In this document: positions 16,901 through 24,802 of the stretch, piece by piece
How the letters are laid out: each line of letters begins with the position of its first letter
Position numbering within the stretch: the first letter of the stretch is position 1
NCBI RefSeq assembly: GCF_001641695.1
Contig: NZ_LSEF01000058.1
Location: forward strand, 1-44,192
Direction of reading: 5' to 3'
Source: Bradyrhizobium neotropicale
Lineage (GTDB): Bacteria; Pseudomonadota; Alphaproteobacteria; Rhizobiales; Xanthobacteraceae
Length of the DNA: 44,192 nt
Notes under the pieces: generated by a model
What the model saw: only the letters and a program-made list of their open reading frames with translations
Told to the model about the DNA's origin: nothing
Databases searched by the model: none
Program-made: the position numbers and the translations under genes

Positions 16901-17515
16901 ATGGCCTGGCAGCGTCGTGGCCTCTTGCCGCTGTCGATGGCAGTCAACCTGTCGCCGCGCCAGTTCGCCGACGAGCACCTATTGCAGGACGTCGACGAGG
17001 CGCTCGCAGCCAGCGGCATGTCGCCGGTGCTGCTCCAACTCGAGGTCACCGAGAGCATGATGATGCGCAATGTCGGGCGCGCGCTGAAGGTGCTCGACGC
17101 CATCCAGAGCCGCGGCATTCGTCTGGCGATCGACGACTTCGGCACCGGCTACTCGTCGATGTCGCTGATGAAGCACTTCCCGATCGACACCATCAAGATC
17201 GACCGTTCCTTCGTGCGCGACCTGCCGCAGGATTCGGAGGATCAGGCGATCGCGCAGGCGATCATCAGCATGGGCAAGGCGCTCGGCATGACGGTGGTCG
17301 CCGAAGGCGTCGAAAATGCCGAGCAGGAGGCGTTCCTGCGCACTCATGGCTGCGACGAGATGCAGGGCTATCTCATCTCCAAGCCGCTTCCGGCACGTCA
17401 GATGGCCGAGCTGCTGCGGCCGATGGTGCTGCCTGTCGCGCCGCCGCTTCTGCCGGAGCTCGATGCCGCAGCCGGCATGAGCGCAGAGTCACGGCTGAAA
17501 CGCGCTGTCGTCTGA
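13946..17515 (+). CDS. Four-GAF, GGDEF and EAL c-di-GMP protein
   Basis: This cytoplasmic protein of about 1,189 aa should make and/or degrade cyclic di-GMP. Four GAF-like units of about 183 residues each begin with a repeated phrase (ALSATNEAILRAK or variants) near residues 12, 192, 374 and 557, showing internal duplication. GGDEF is intact at 814-818, and the inhibitory I-site RxxD is present as RASD (805-808). The EAL domain keeps E942-A-L-L-R and DDFGTGYSS (1063-1071), so both activities look possible. No membrane segment is seen. The frame can also start at TTG 13895; TTG 13946 is preferred because GGGAG lies 8 bases upstream. No in-frame ATG is near. It lies next to a polysaccharide locus, a usual target of c-di-GMP control. 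Confidence 0.88.
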   Translation: MQTTLARTFAALSAINEAILYAKSPDELYQKVCDAGFSSGDFMAVSVFLVEPDSPRLRYAAGCGEDVARLRSIEITIEAGTPQGSGVGGEAFRSQKLCISNDFLNDPRSMAWREGAVKARVGAAAALPLLCNGKSVGVLFVTRHEAGSLSDEMVSLFERMSANISYALDNFARETARQGGERAARRLNRMFGALSATNEAILRAKTEQELYQLVCDASVHGGKSLATFVLLKEQGSHWLKPVAGTGQNLHLVAQTKYSVDPDNPYGRGISGNVFRTQKPCVEEDLAIRTKGTPWEQANINTGVAACVAAPLIKHGESVGVILFFISRSWAKDEEIVALLLRIAENVCFAIENFDREAEKARIADEEDRLARMYAALSATNEAILRAKTREELFEVACQAAVLGDVFASATIGIMDEKQELVRVVAVKGRLQERMVGRTCAVSADHPEAQGIIGTSLRTRRPSVMNDYLNAPGSAHWRTKAIEDGTRAAASFPLLRAGRKPIGILLFLAPEENTFTPDLVELLGRLAENVSFALDNFDRAEEKARTEAQKERLTRMFAALCATNEAIMRAESRAELFDLVCLAASNGAKFTSTTIALAKADSDQLEIVASAGPSSETTRNVRLSVDPERPEGRGMSGTAFRTRQPCISNDYLNDQRVSAFHAIVRGDGARSGAAFPLIAHDQPVGVMIYMSTEPDTFTGEFVELLQRLADNVSFAMENFDRADEKNKADERIEYLASHDSLTNLPNRETFNGLLRAAIDTAQRHDHRFALLFIDMDRFKVINDSLGHEAGDLLLLEVADRLRNALRASDVVARLGGDEFVVILDQCGDIDDVQRIATELLAVLGKPMELAGHECHTTASIGIAMYPANGADAQTLTKNADMAMYLAKEDGKNGYRFFSKEVKTQSIERLSLESALRRALERNQFSLNYQPKVDMETSQITGVEALLRWNHPDLGSVSPAQFIPLAEETGLIVPIGRWVLKEACVQAMAWQRRGLLPLSMAVNLSPRQFADEHLLQDVDEALAASGMSPVLLQLEVTESMMMRNVGRALKVLDAIQSRGIRLAIDDFGTGYSSMSLMKHFPIDTIKIDRSFVRDLPQDSEDQAIAQAIISMGKALGMTVVAEGVENAEQEAFLRTHGCDEMQGYLISKPLPARQMAELLRPMVLPVAPPLLPELDAAAGMSAESRLKRAVV

Positions 17516-17830
17516 CGGCTGCGGATGCAGATCGCGCACGTCGTGATCGCCGCCTTCGGCCATGCTGGGAAAGTCATGCGCCAGCGGCAGCGACGTCTGT
17601 TCGGCGAACAGTGCGAGCAATTGGCGCGCGCCGTCGGCGAAGCTCGCCCCTTCGCCGAGGCCGAGTTCGCAGCACCACGCTCGGCACATCGGCTCATGAT
17701 CGTCGAACACCGCCATGGCCGGGCCCCACCACCAGGCGGGCGCCGGCGAGCGCTGGTCCGCGGGCACGGCGTGCCAGCGGGCAAACTCGTCCATCACGCG
17801 CTCGAACTCCAGGCGGGCGGCCTGATGCAT
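17489..17830 (-). CDS. Small conserved-looking hypothetical protein
   Basis: This 113-aa soluble protein is rich in aromatic and acidic residues. The distinctive phrases VMDEFARWHAVPADQRSPAP and AWWWGPAMAVFDDHEPM, with two Cys in CRAWCCELGLG, do not match a family I can name. The sequence reads like a real protein rather than a complement-frame artefact. ATG 17830 is preceded by GAGGAG at 10 bases and AAGG at 3. Its last 27 bases overlap the 3' end of the convergent c-di-GMP gene. No function is proposed. Confidence 0.55.
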   Translation of the reverse strand: MHQAARLEFERVMDEFARWHAVPADQRSPAPAWWWGPAMAVFDDHEPMCRAWCCELGLGEGASFADGARQLLALFAEQTSLPLAHDFPSMAEGGDHDVRDLHPQPSDDSAFQP

Positions 17831-18061
17831 TCGCCTTATGCTCCTCGGCTTCCGCGCTGAAAGCTGGCCGATGCGCGGAAATCGGTCGTGGCCTTGACGT
17901 TCGGAAAAATCGGCTCGCGCATTTGGCGCAGCCACGCAGGGCCGGCATCATCGCCGGCGATGCTGACAAACTGGACGCCGGGACATGCGCCGACGTCGAC
18001 AGGATTTGCCGATCTTACCCGTTCATGCCCAAGGCGAGCAAGATATGGGCGCGCGGGGTGC

Positions 18062-19054
18062 CTAACGCGACCTTAGCGGATGCGCCTTCTGGTGCCAGGC
18101 CCAGGCGGTCCGGATCACGGACGGCAGGTCGGAGTGGCGCGGCACGAAGTTCAGCACTTTTCGCGCGGCGGAGGGGTCAGCGACCAGATAGGTGGGATCG
18201 CCGGCGCGGCGCGGCTTGACGGTGTGAGGCACCTCGCGCCCGGTCTCCTGCCTGATGGCGGTCAGGATTTCGCGCACCGAGAAACCGGAGCCGGTGCCGA
18301 GATTGAAGCTGGCGCCGGCATGTCCTTCCTCGAGGAGCTTCAGTGCCGCGACATGCGCCGCGGCAAGGTCGGTGACATGGATGTAGTCGCGGATCGCGGT
18401 GCCGTCCGGCGTGTCGTAGTCGTCGCCGAACACCGCGAAGTCGACGTGACCCTGCAGGGCCATCATCGCGCGGGGAATGAGATGCGTCTCGTTGTCACGG
18501 AGCTCGCCGATGCCGCCGGCAGGATCGGCGCCGCTGGCGTTGAAATAGCGCAGGCAGAACGCGCCAAAGCCGTAGGCAGAGCGATAATCGGCGAGCATGC
18601 GCTCGATCATCAACTTCGAAGCACCGTAGGGATTGATCGGGTTGCACGGGAAACTCTCCGGCAGCGCCTTGGAGTCGGCGTTGCCGTAGACCGCGCCGGT
18701 CGAGGAGAACACGATGCGCTGGCAGCCCGCGTTGCGCATCGCCTGCAACAGCGACAACGTGCCCTGCACGTTGTTGATGTAGTATTTCTGCGGGTCGGTC
18801 ATGGATTCGCCGACCAGGCTCGCCGCCGCAAAATGCATCACCGCCGTGATCTTGTGCTCGGTAAACGCGCGCGCGAGCGTTGTTCCGTCGAGCAAATCGC
18901 CGGTGACCAGCGGGCCGCTGACGAAATTGCGATGTCCTGTCGAAAGATTGTCATAAACCACCGGCTCGTAGCCGGCGGCGGCCAACGCGCGGCATGCATG
19001 CGAGCCAATATAGCCCGCACCTCCTGTGACGAGGACAGTCGGTCGGTCGGTCAT
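18062..19054 (-). CDS. galE: UDP-glucose 4-epimerase
   Basis: This 330-aa extended SDR enzyme interconverts UDP-glucose and UDP-galactose, supplying galactose donors for surface polysaccharide. The NAD-binding TGGAGYIGSH is at residues 10-19, with D35 in VVYDNLS. The catalytic set is S/T near 118-119 (VFSSTGAVYG) and Y143-xxx-K147 (NPYGASK). The length matches GalE. It follows the WecG-like gene with a 19-bp gap and is the last gene of the minus-strand polysaccharide operon. UDP-N-acetylglucosamine or UDP-glucuronate epimerase activity cannot be excluded from sequence alone. Confidence 0.92.
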   Translation of the reverse strand: MTDRPTVLVTGGAGYIGSHACRALAAAGYEPVVYDNLSTGHRNFVSGPLVTGDLLDGTTLARAFTEHKITAVMHFAAASLVGESMTDPQKYYINNVQGTLSLLQAMRNAGCQRIVFSSTGAVYGNADSKALPESFPCNPINPYGASKLMIERMLADYRSAYGFGAFCLRYFNASGADPAGGIGELRDNETHLIPRAMMALQGHVDFAVFGDDYDTPDGTAIRDYIHVTDLAAAHVAALKLLEEGHAGASFNLGTGSGFSVREILTAIRQETGREVPHTVKPRRAGDPTYLVADPSAARKVLNFVPRHSDLPSVIRTAWAWHQKAHPLRSR

Positions 19055-19073
19055 GTCGTTACTCTAGTCTCTT

Positions 19074-19880
19074 TCAGCGATTGAAGCGCCGGTTGCGGCT
19101 GAAGAGAAGATAGAGCGCGCGGGGGTTGGTGGTCAAATAGCGCCAGAGCAAACGGCGCGGCTCGAGCCAGGTTCGCCAGGCCCATTCAAGTCCGATCTTC
19201 TGCATCCATTGCGGTGCGCGTGACCGGCTACCTGACAAAAAGTTGAACAGGCCGCCGGATGTCTTAATCACGCCAACATTGGTCAGCAGCGGCGTGAATT
19301 CCTCGACGAACGCCTGCTCGTTAGGTACGCCGAGCGCGACCCACAGATAGTCGGGCGCGAGGGCGTTGATCTCCTCGACTTTCGCGCGCAGCGCGTCGCC
19401 GCGCAGATAGCCGTGGCTGTGTCCGACGATCTTGAGATTGGGATACAGCTTCTGGACATTCTCGACCGCAGCGGCGTTCTCGGCTTCGCTTGCGCCAAAC
19501 ATGTAGAAGGTGCGGCCCACCGCCTCGGCCTTGCGTGCGACAATATGGAACAGGTCCGTGGTCGCGACGCGCTCCGGCAGCGGGAACCAGGATTGCAGCT
19601 TCGAGGCCGCAACCAGCGGCTGGCCGTCGGCGTTGATGAGGTCGGCGGCGCGGAACAGGCGCTCGGTCTGCGGCTCGGTCGAGCAACGCGCCAGCACCTC
19701 GCCATTGGCCGACGTCAGGAACAGCGGGCGGCCGATGCGATGGCGTGGATCGGTTGCCTCGATCATGAAATCGGCGGTTGCCTCGAGATCGAGCGCGGCC
19801 ATGCGAAGGCCGCCGACGGTGATCCGTGGCACATCGGCGGTCGCTTCCCGCCCGTCCAGATTGACGCGACGCTCAAGCAT
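19074..19880 (-). CDS. WecG/TagA/CpsF-family (GT26) glycosyltransferase
   Basis: This 268-aa glycosyltransferase probably adds a sugar (family members use ManNAc or ManNAcA, sometimes glucose) to a membrane lipid-linked intermediate. Family features are NADGQPLV at 83-90, the PDYLWVALGVPNEQAF region, and a basic amphipathic C-terminus (APQWMQKIGLEWAWRTWLEP) that should contact the membrane. Its start ATG 19880 overlaps the last 8 bases of the Wzz-like gene, so translation is likely coupled. It lies just upstream of galE. Confidence 0.9.
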   Translation of the reverse strand: MLERRVNLDGREATADVPRITVGGLRMAALDLEATADFMIEATDPRHRIGRPLFLTSANGEVLARCSTEPQTERLFRAADLINADGQPLVAASKLQSWFPLPERVATTDLFHIVARKAEAVGRTFYMFGASEAENAAAVENVQKLYPNLKIVGHSHGYLRGDALRAKVEEINALAPDYLWVALGVPNEQAFVEEFTPLLTNVGVIKTSGGLFNFLSGSRSRAPQWMQKIGLEWAWRTWLEPRRLLWRYLTTNPRALYLLFSRNRRFNR

Positions 19881-22245
19881 ACTGCCTGCCTCGCTGGCGT
19901 GTTTGAGTTTCAGGGGCGAGCTCGCTCAGCACGACGCCCACGAGCTTGCGCTCGGCGCTGCCGAGCGCGGTCAGGATCTCTTCCATGCTGTCGTTGATGT
20001 CGAGGCTGGTCGGCAGCACCGCAACCACCGCGTCAATGCCGTCGAGCAGCTTGCGGCCGGCGGCGGAGCGCGGCGTCGCCGGACCATCGAGGATGACGAG
20101 ATCATAGCCGCCGGTGGAGCGCGCCTGCGCGACCGCCTTGCGGATGGCCTCGGTCGTCTTGCCGGCGTCGCTCTCGGCAACCGGCAGCACCGAGATGCCG
20201 TTGACGGTCTTGATCTCGCGCGCGCCCTTGCTGCCGATCGAGAGCCAGCCGAGCTTGCTCGGTTCGCTCTTGCCGGACCGGTTGAGCTTGTTCGACAGAT
20301 TGTGGGCCTGATGGTCGGCGTCGATCATCAGCACGCGGTTGCCATCGCGCGCGGCCGCCAGCGCGAAGTTCAGCGCGGTGACGCTGCGCTCGGTGGTTTC
20401 GCCGGTGCCGACCATCGCGACGACAGGCATCGCCTTGCCGCCGGTACGCCGTGCCACCGCGGTACGCATGTCGCGCAGCGCATTCAACAGCGTCGTCAGC
20501 GGAAATCCCGGCCGCAGCGTCGGCCAGCCGAGCCGGGTGAGATCGGTGCCGGCTCCGGCCGCGAGGATGGCGCCGAGCGTGCGGATGACGTCGGCCTCCT
20601 GGAGACGCGCGATCAGGGGCTTTTCGACCAGGATGAGGGGCTTTTCGTCCGGAACGAGCGGCGGCGCTTGTGGCACGGCTTCTATCGGATGGGACAGCAT
20701 CGTCTCGGACACAATCGGCGTCTTCGTCGGGGGCACGCTGGCGGTCTCAGGCTGAAGCGTCCGTTCGCGACGCTTCGGCTCGGGCGTGCGTTCGCGGCGT
20801 GCCGGGCGGGGAGCGATTGCGCCGGAGAAGATATGTTCGGCGACGACAAACCAGAAGGCGGCGAGAAGTGCGCCGAAGGTGAAGCCGATCATGGCGAACA
20901 GGCTCATTGCGGGCGGGAACGAGCGCCGCTGCGGCATCGTGGCTTCGCCGATGACGCGGGCTGCCGACGTGTTCAGGCTCTCCTGCTCCTCGGTTTCGCG
21001 CGAGCGCTTGAGGAAGGATTGATAGACGTCGCGGCTTGCATCGGCCTCGCGTTCCAGCTCGCGCAGCCGCACGGCGGCCTGGCTGAGCTGGACGCTCTGC
21101 CGCTTCTGCGCTTCCAGCGCGCGGTTGAGCGAAGCCTCGTAGTCGCGGGCGCGCGTGAGATCGTTCTTGGCCGACTGGGCGAAGCGGTCGATCTCCTCGT
21201 TGATGGTGCGCTTGAGATCCTCGACCTGCTTCTCGGTCTGGCGCAGTGCCGGATGCCGTGGCCCGAGCTCGCCGGCCTGCTCTGCATATTTCTTGCGGGC
21301 GTCGGCATATTGCGCGCGCAGGTTTGCGATGGTCGGCGATTGCAGGGCTTCGGGGATCGCGCCGGCGTCGGCCGCGGTGCGCCGGGTCGCCTCGATCTGG
21401 TCGAAGCGCGCCTGCGCATCGAGTGTCGCCGCGCGCGCTGCGGCCACGCGCTGGTTGCTTGCGGAAAGCTGCTGGTCGCTGATCAGCGTGTCCTGGGTGC
21501 CGACGAAATTGTTCTGGGCCTTGTACGTGGCAAGCGCGGTCTCGGCGTTGCGCAGCCGCTCGCGCAGCTCCTTCAGGCGGCCGGACAGATCGTTGGTGGC
21601 GCGCCGCGCCGCCGAGGCCTGCGAGTTGCGCGACTCCGTCAGATACGCGCTGGTCAGCGTGTTGGCGAGCATCGCCGCCTTGGCGGGATCGGTCGACCAG
21701 ACCTCGATGTCGACGATGAAGCTCTTCTCGGTCTTGCGGATCGTGATGTGCTTGTTCAGCGCGTCCAGCGCCGCAAGCTGCACCTCCTTCTGCTCCGCGG
21801 CGGAGGGCGCACGGGCCTGGAGACCGATCAGGCCAAGCAGCGACGACATCAGGGTCTTGCCGTCGCCGCCGCCGAATTCCGGATCCTTGTCGAGATTGGC
21901 CTGCTGGATGACCTTCAGCAGCACGCTGTTGGACGTGATCAGGCGGGCCTGGCTCTCCACCACCATGGACATGCCGGACACGTCCTGCGCGCGCGGCGTG
22001 AGTTCGCGGTCGACGAGCTGGAGCTCGCGCGGATCGACATAGAGCTGGGCGGTGGCGGTGTAGCGCGGCGCCAGGCTCTTGCCGACCGTCACCGCAAGCG
22101 TCGCGCCGAGCAGTGCGGCACCGACAATCGCAATCTTGCGTCGCCAGAGCAGGTTGACGAGCTCCAGCACGTTGAAGCCGGTCTGGGGGCGCGGCTGCGC
22201 GGCCTCCGGCCCGGCCCGGTTTATCGGCTGGCTATAGTCAAGCAT
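19873..22245 (-). CDS. Wzz/GumC-type chain-length protein with degenerate tyrosine-kinase domain
   Basis: This 790-aa inner-membrane polysaccharide co-polymerase would set chain length and assist export. A first membrane segment lies near residues 37-58, and a long periplasmic coiled coil spans about 160-430. A second membrane segment follows near 446-470, and a cytoplasmic P-loop-like domain runs from about 600. Walker A' (VLMIDADH) and Walker B (YDLVILDGPA) are recognisable. The Walker A site reads GTGETTERS (about 613-621), without the GKT/GKS lysine. A C-terminal tyrosine cluster is also absent. Kinase activity is therefore unlikely, although homologues keep the fold. It overlaps the WecG-like gene by 8 bp. 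Confidence 0.88.
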   Translation of the reverse strand: MLDYSQPINRAGPEAAQPRPQTGFNVLELVNLLWRRKIAIVGAALLGATLAVTVGKSLAPRYTATAQLYVDPRELQLVDRELTPRAQDVSGMSMVVESQARLITSNSVLLKVIQQANLDKDPEFGGGDGKTLMSSLLGLIGLQARAPSAAEQKEVQLAALDALNKHITIRKTEKSFIVDIEVWSTDPAKAAMLANTLTSAYLTESRNSQASAARRATNDLSGRLKELRERLRNAETALATYKAQNNFVGTQDTLISDQQLSASNQRVAAARAATLDAQARFDQIEATRRTAADAGAIPEALQSPTIANLRAQYADARKKYAEQAGELGPRHPALRQTEKQVEDLKRTINEEIDRFAQSAKNDLTRARDYEASLNRALEAQKRQSVQLSQAAVRLRELEREADASRDVYQSFLKRSRETEEQESLNTSAARVIGEATMPQRRSFPPAMSLFAMIGFTFGALLAAFWFVVAEHIFSGAIAPRPARRERTPEPKRRERTLQPETASVPPTKTPIVSETMLSHPIEAVPQAPPLVPDEKPLILVEKPLIARLQEADVIRTLGAILAAGAGTDLTRLGWPTLRPGFPLTTLLNALRDMRTAVARRTGGKAMPVVAMVGTGETTERSVTALNFALAAARDGNRVLMIDADHQAHNLSNKLNRSGKSEPSKLGWLSIGSKGAREIKTVNGISVLPVAESDAGKTTEAIRKAVAQARSTGGYDLVILDGPATPRSAAGRKLLDGIDAVVAVLPTSLDINDSMEEILTALGSAERKLVGVVLSELAPETQTRQRGRQYA

Positions 22246-22551
22246 GATCCCCAGCTTTCATTCCAAGTGCCGCGGGCTGAGGGGTTACTCTTCGGGTCAC
22301 GCCACGCACCAGGGATATAGGCGCCCAATCAACGCAACAGGAAAAATTAACCATACTCATTGAGGGACTATTCACTGAAATGGCAAACAAAGCGTTTAAG
22401 CGCTGGCCACTCTTCGACGCGTCGTCGTGACGCCGCCGATGCGCAAGCTCCTCGGAGATTAACGGTTCGTTACTGGACGTGCCGGCGAGCAGCGCCGCGT
22501 CAAGGCACAATGCCGTGTGCCCGGCCAATGTCCGCGCGCTCGCCATGGTCG
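22246..22551. other. Intergenic region upstream of the wzz-like gene
   Basis: This 306-bp stretch has no gene I can support. It contains an AT-rich patch (about 22340-22395), probably the operon promoter. The 15-mer AAAGCGTTTAAGCGC lies at 22389-22403 and is repeated with one change at 23570-23584. TTAACG is at 22459-22464. Confidence 0.5.
22389..22403. promoter_or_regulatory. AAAGCGTTTAAGCGC motif, copy 1
   Basis: This is a 15-bp near-palindrome around TTAA (GCGTTTAAGCGC matches its reverse complement at 10 of 12 positions). It sits in the upstream region of the wzz-wecG-galE operon. It recurs at 23570-23584 with G for T at the seventh base, and related CGTTAAG copies lie at 25930-25951. 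It is a possible shared operator of the polysaccharide locus. Confidence 0.4.
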
Positions 22552-23352
22552 TCAGCGCTTCCGCAGCATGACGTGATAGTCGCCGCGACGGACGTCGGTG
22601 CCGCGCGGAAGCACGGCATTGAGCACGGCCGCGCCGACGTCGACGAGGGCGGCGAACAGCGGCTTGCGCTGGCGCATCTCGGGATAGCGAGGGCTCTCGA
22701 CCTCGCGGCGGTAGACCATATCGAGGCCGTGAGTCACCGCAAACGCCTCGAGCTTCGACAGCGTCACCAGCGGATGGAAGAAGGTCGGGAACGGCGGCTC
22801 GCCCGGTTCGCCCGCATTCCTGATACCGCGGACGTGGCGGTAGAACCAGACGTGGAACCAGTGCGGCGAATATTTGGTGACGACGCCCGACAGCGAGCGC
22901 GGATTGGGCGCGCCGATCAGCATCATTCCGCCGCGCTTGAGCGCGTCGCGGAAGTTCAGGAGCGCAGCCTCGACGTTCGGCAGATGCTCGATCACGTTGT
23001 AGCAGATCACGAGATCGAAGCTCTCCGGCGGAAAGCGATAGGTCTGCACGTCGCCGAGGATCGCCTCCTGCGCGTAGGTGTTGTTGCGGACCTGGTCCTC
23101 GTCGATGTCGACGACGGTCACGTGGCTGCGGCTGAGCACGTCCAGCGGCAGAAAGCTGCACGAGCCGCCGCCGGCTTCGTAAGTGGCGAGCCGGCCTTGC
23201 GGCAGCTCCCGGCGCAGGACCGCGTGGATGGCGAGCAGGCTGTCGCGGGCTTCACCGGCAACCATGTCGAGCAGCGCCCGGGTGTGCGCGAGGACTGCGG
23301 GCGCGTCAGTCCCGATGGCTGTCGCGAAATCGATCGTGGCTGGCTTGTTCAT
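22552..23352 (-). CDS. Class I SAM-dependent methyltransferase
   Basis: This 266-aa Rossmann-fold methyltransferase has motif I as YEAGGGSCSF (58-67), a variant of ExGxGxG, and the acidic ribose-binding end VVDIDE (80-85). FDLVICYNVIEHLPN and LKRGGMMLIGAPNPRSLSG follow, both typical of Methyltransf_11/23 proteins. The C-terminal part is rich in aromatic and basic residues (PHWFHVWFYRHVRG). In this neighbourhood it probably methylates a sugar or lipid-linked glycan, but that is inference. ATG 23352 has no strong ribosome binding site. It is transcribed on the same strand as wzz but 306 bp away, and is divergent from the glycosyltransferase at 23759. Confidence 0.85.
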   Translation of the reverse strand: MNKPATIDFATAIGTDAPAVLAHTRALLDMVAGEARDSLLAIHAVLRRELPQGRLATYEAGGGSCSFLPLDVLSRSHVTVVDIDEDQVRNNTYAQEAILGDVQTYRFPPESFDLVICYNVIEHLPNVEAALLNFRDALKRGGMMLIGAPNPRSLSGVVTKYSPHWFHVWFYRHVRGIRNAGEPGEPPFPTFFHPLVTLSKLEAFAVTHGLDMVYRREVESPRYPEMRQRKPLFAALVDVGAAVLNAVLPRGTDVRRGDYHVMLRKR

Positions 23353-23758
23353 GTTTTTTGACCGCGCTTGTTCGACTCAAATTACAAGAAATATGTCACG
23401 TGCCCGAAGAGCAAATCTGATGCTGCGCCGTCTCACCGGTTGCGGTGCTTTCGGTCGGGTTAATGCGCAGGCCCGTTAACTACGGCATCGTTCGCATTGT
23501 CTTGTCTCTGTGCCGGTGGACCGCAAATTGCAGTAACACGCGCGCAAGGAGCCGCGGGAGAAACGCGCAAAAGCGGTTAAGCGCCTGGTGATGCGCCTGC
23601 ATCGGCGAGAGATCGGCAGCGTGGCGACGTTTCGTGGTCGGGGCGCTCGCTCATTTTGGGACGCATCTGTCCCCGAAGTGCTGTGCCGGTGCGGGACGAC
23701 GTGGATGCATGCGATTGACGCAGGGCTTTTTCAATAAATCTCGGACATCTAGGACGTC
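23353..23758. other. Divergent promoter region, methyltransferase / glycosyltransferase
   Basis: This 406-bp region has no gene I can support. It contains an AT-rich patch right upstream of the methyltransferase (about 23380-23400), CGTTAAC at 23474-23480, and the motif AAAGCGGTTAAGCGC at 23570-23584. Confidence 0.5.
23570..23584. promoter_or_regulatory. AAAGCGGTTAAGCGC motif, copy 2
   Basis: This matches the sequence at 22389-22403 at 14 of 15 positions. It lies about 175 bases upstream of the plus-strand glycosyltransferase and about 220 upstream of the minus-strand methyltransferase. It is a shared regulatory site candidate. Confidence 0.4.
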
Positions 23759-24787
23759 ATGACTCTGATCCCGACAGACCTGTCCGCCAGCCGTATCCCG
23801 GACGTCGTGCGCGATCCCAACCGGGAGATCGCGGCGAGCTCGCGCGTCCTCGACCTGTCGGTCGGCATCGTCGTCTGCGTTCCCTGCTTCCGCCGCCCGC
23901 AGCATTTGCGGCTGACGCTGGAGTCGCTCGTCCGCCAGCGCACGCCGCGCGCCTTCGCCGTCGTCATGGTCGAGAACGACGCCTCGAAGCGCGAGAGCGC
24001 GCCGGTCGCCGCGGAGTTTCTTGCCGCCGGCAAGCTCCAGGGCATCTGCCTCGTCGAGAAGCGGCAGGGCAATTGCCAGGCGATCAACGCCGCGTTCGAG
24101 ACGGCCCGGACATTGTTCCCCGCCGCCACCCGTTTCCTGATGATCGACGATGACGAGATCGCCTCTCCCGACTGGCTCGAGCTGATGGTTCGGACCTGTG
24201 AGGCGACCGGCGCAGACGTGGTCGGCGGGCCGGTGCTGCCGGTCTTCGACGACGACCGCAAGCCGTGGCTCTCGCGTCATCCCGTATTTTGTCCCGCCTA
24301 TGACTACAGCGGCGCGGTGCCGCTGATCTATGGCTGCGGCAATTGTCTCATCACGCGCGCCGCATTCGACCGCTTTGGCAGTCCCGCTTTCGATCTGCGC
24401 TTCAATTTCCTCGGCGGCGGCGACACCGACTTCTTCGTGCGGTGCCGCGATGCCGGCATGACGTTCCACTGGACGGCGGAGGCCGTCATCACCGAGACCG
24501 TGCCGCGCAGCCGGACCAGCCTCGGCTGGATCGTGCGGCGCGGCCTACGCATCGGCGCGATCAACTATCGTGTGCAGTACAAGGCTGCGCAGAGCGCGGC
24601 CGTGCGGGTGCGTGTGTTCGCGCTGATGCTCGGACGGCTGCCGTTGTCGCTGTTTCGCGCGGCGCGTCTGTTGACGACCTCGAAGGCCGTCGTCGCGATG
24701 CATCCCGTGATGGTCGCATTCGGCGCGGCGCTTGCTGCTTTCGGTGTCGAGCCGAAGCCCTATGAAGCCTCGAAGATCGTGTCCTGA
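23759..24787 (+). CDS. Family 2 glycosyltransferase
   Basis: This 342-aa GT-A fold glycosyltransferase has its nucleotide-sugar binding start at VGIVVCVPCFRRPQHLRLTL (about 35-54). The metal-binding acidic motif is in FLMIDDDEIASPDW (DDD at about 130-132), and the acceptor-side GGGDTDFFVRCRDAG segment follows. An N-terminal extension of about 33 residues precedes the domain. The C-terminal third holds weakly hydrophobic segments that may contact the membrane. It stands alone on the plus strand, convergent with the next glycosyltransferase (15-bp gap). It most likely adds one sugar of the polysaccharide repeat unit. Donor and acceptor are unknown. Confidence 0.88.
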   Translation: MTLIPTDLSASRIPDVVRDPNREIAASSRVLDLSVGIVVCVPCFRRPQHLRLTLESLVRQRTPRAFAVVMVENDASKRESAPVAAEFLAAGKLQGICLVEKRQGNCQAINAAFETARTLFPAATRFLMIDDDEIASPDWLELMVRTCEATGADVVGGPVLPVFDDDRKPWLSRHPVFCPAYDYSGAVPLIYGCGNCLITRAAFDRFGSPAFDLRFNFLGGGDTDFFVRCRDAGMTFHWTAEAVITETVPRSRTSLGWIVRRGLRIGAINYRVQYKAAQSAAVRVRVFALMLGRLPLSLFRAARLLTTSKAVVAMHPVMVAFGAALAAFGVEPKPYEASKIVS

Positions 24788-24802
24788 CCCGGCGGCGACG
24801 GA

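Noticed and set aside
19510..22320. A 936-residue open frame opposite the wzz and wecG genes
   Set aside because: The sense proteins have clear families and motifs. The opposite frame is Arg/Ala/Gly-rich without any domain.
22238..23161. A 307-residue minus-strand frame overlapping the methyltransferase
   Set aside because: It is in another frame of the methyltransferase gene, is rich in Arg/Ala, and lacks the SAM motifs of the accepted frame.
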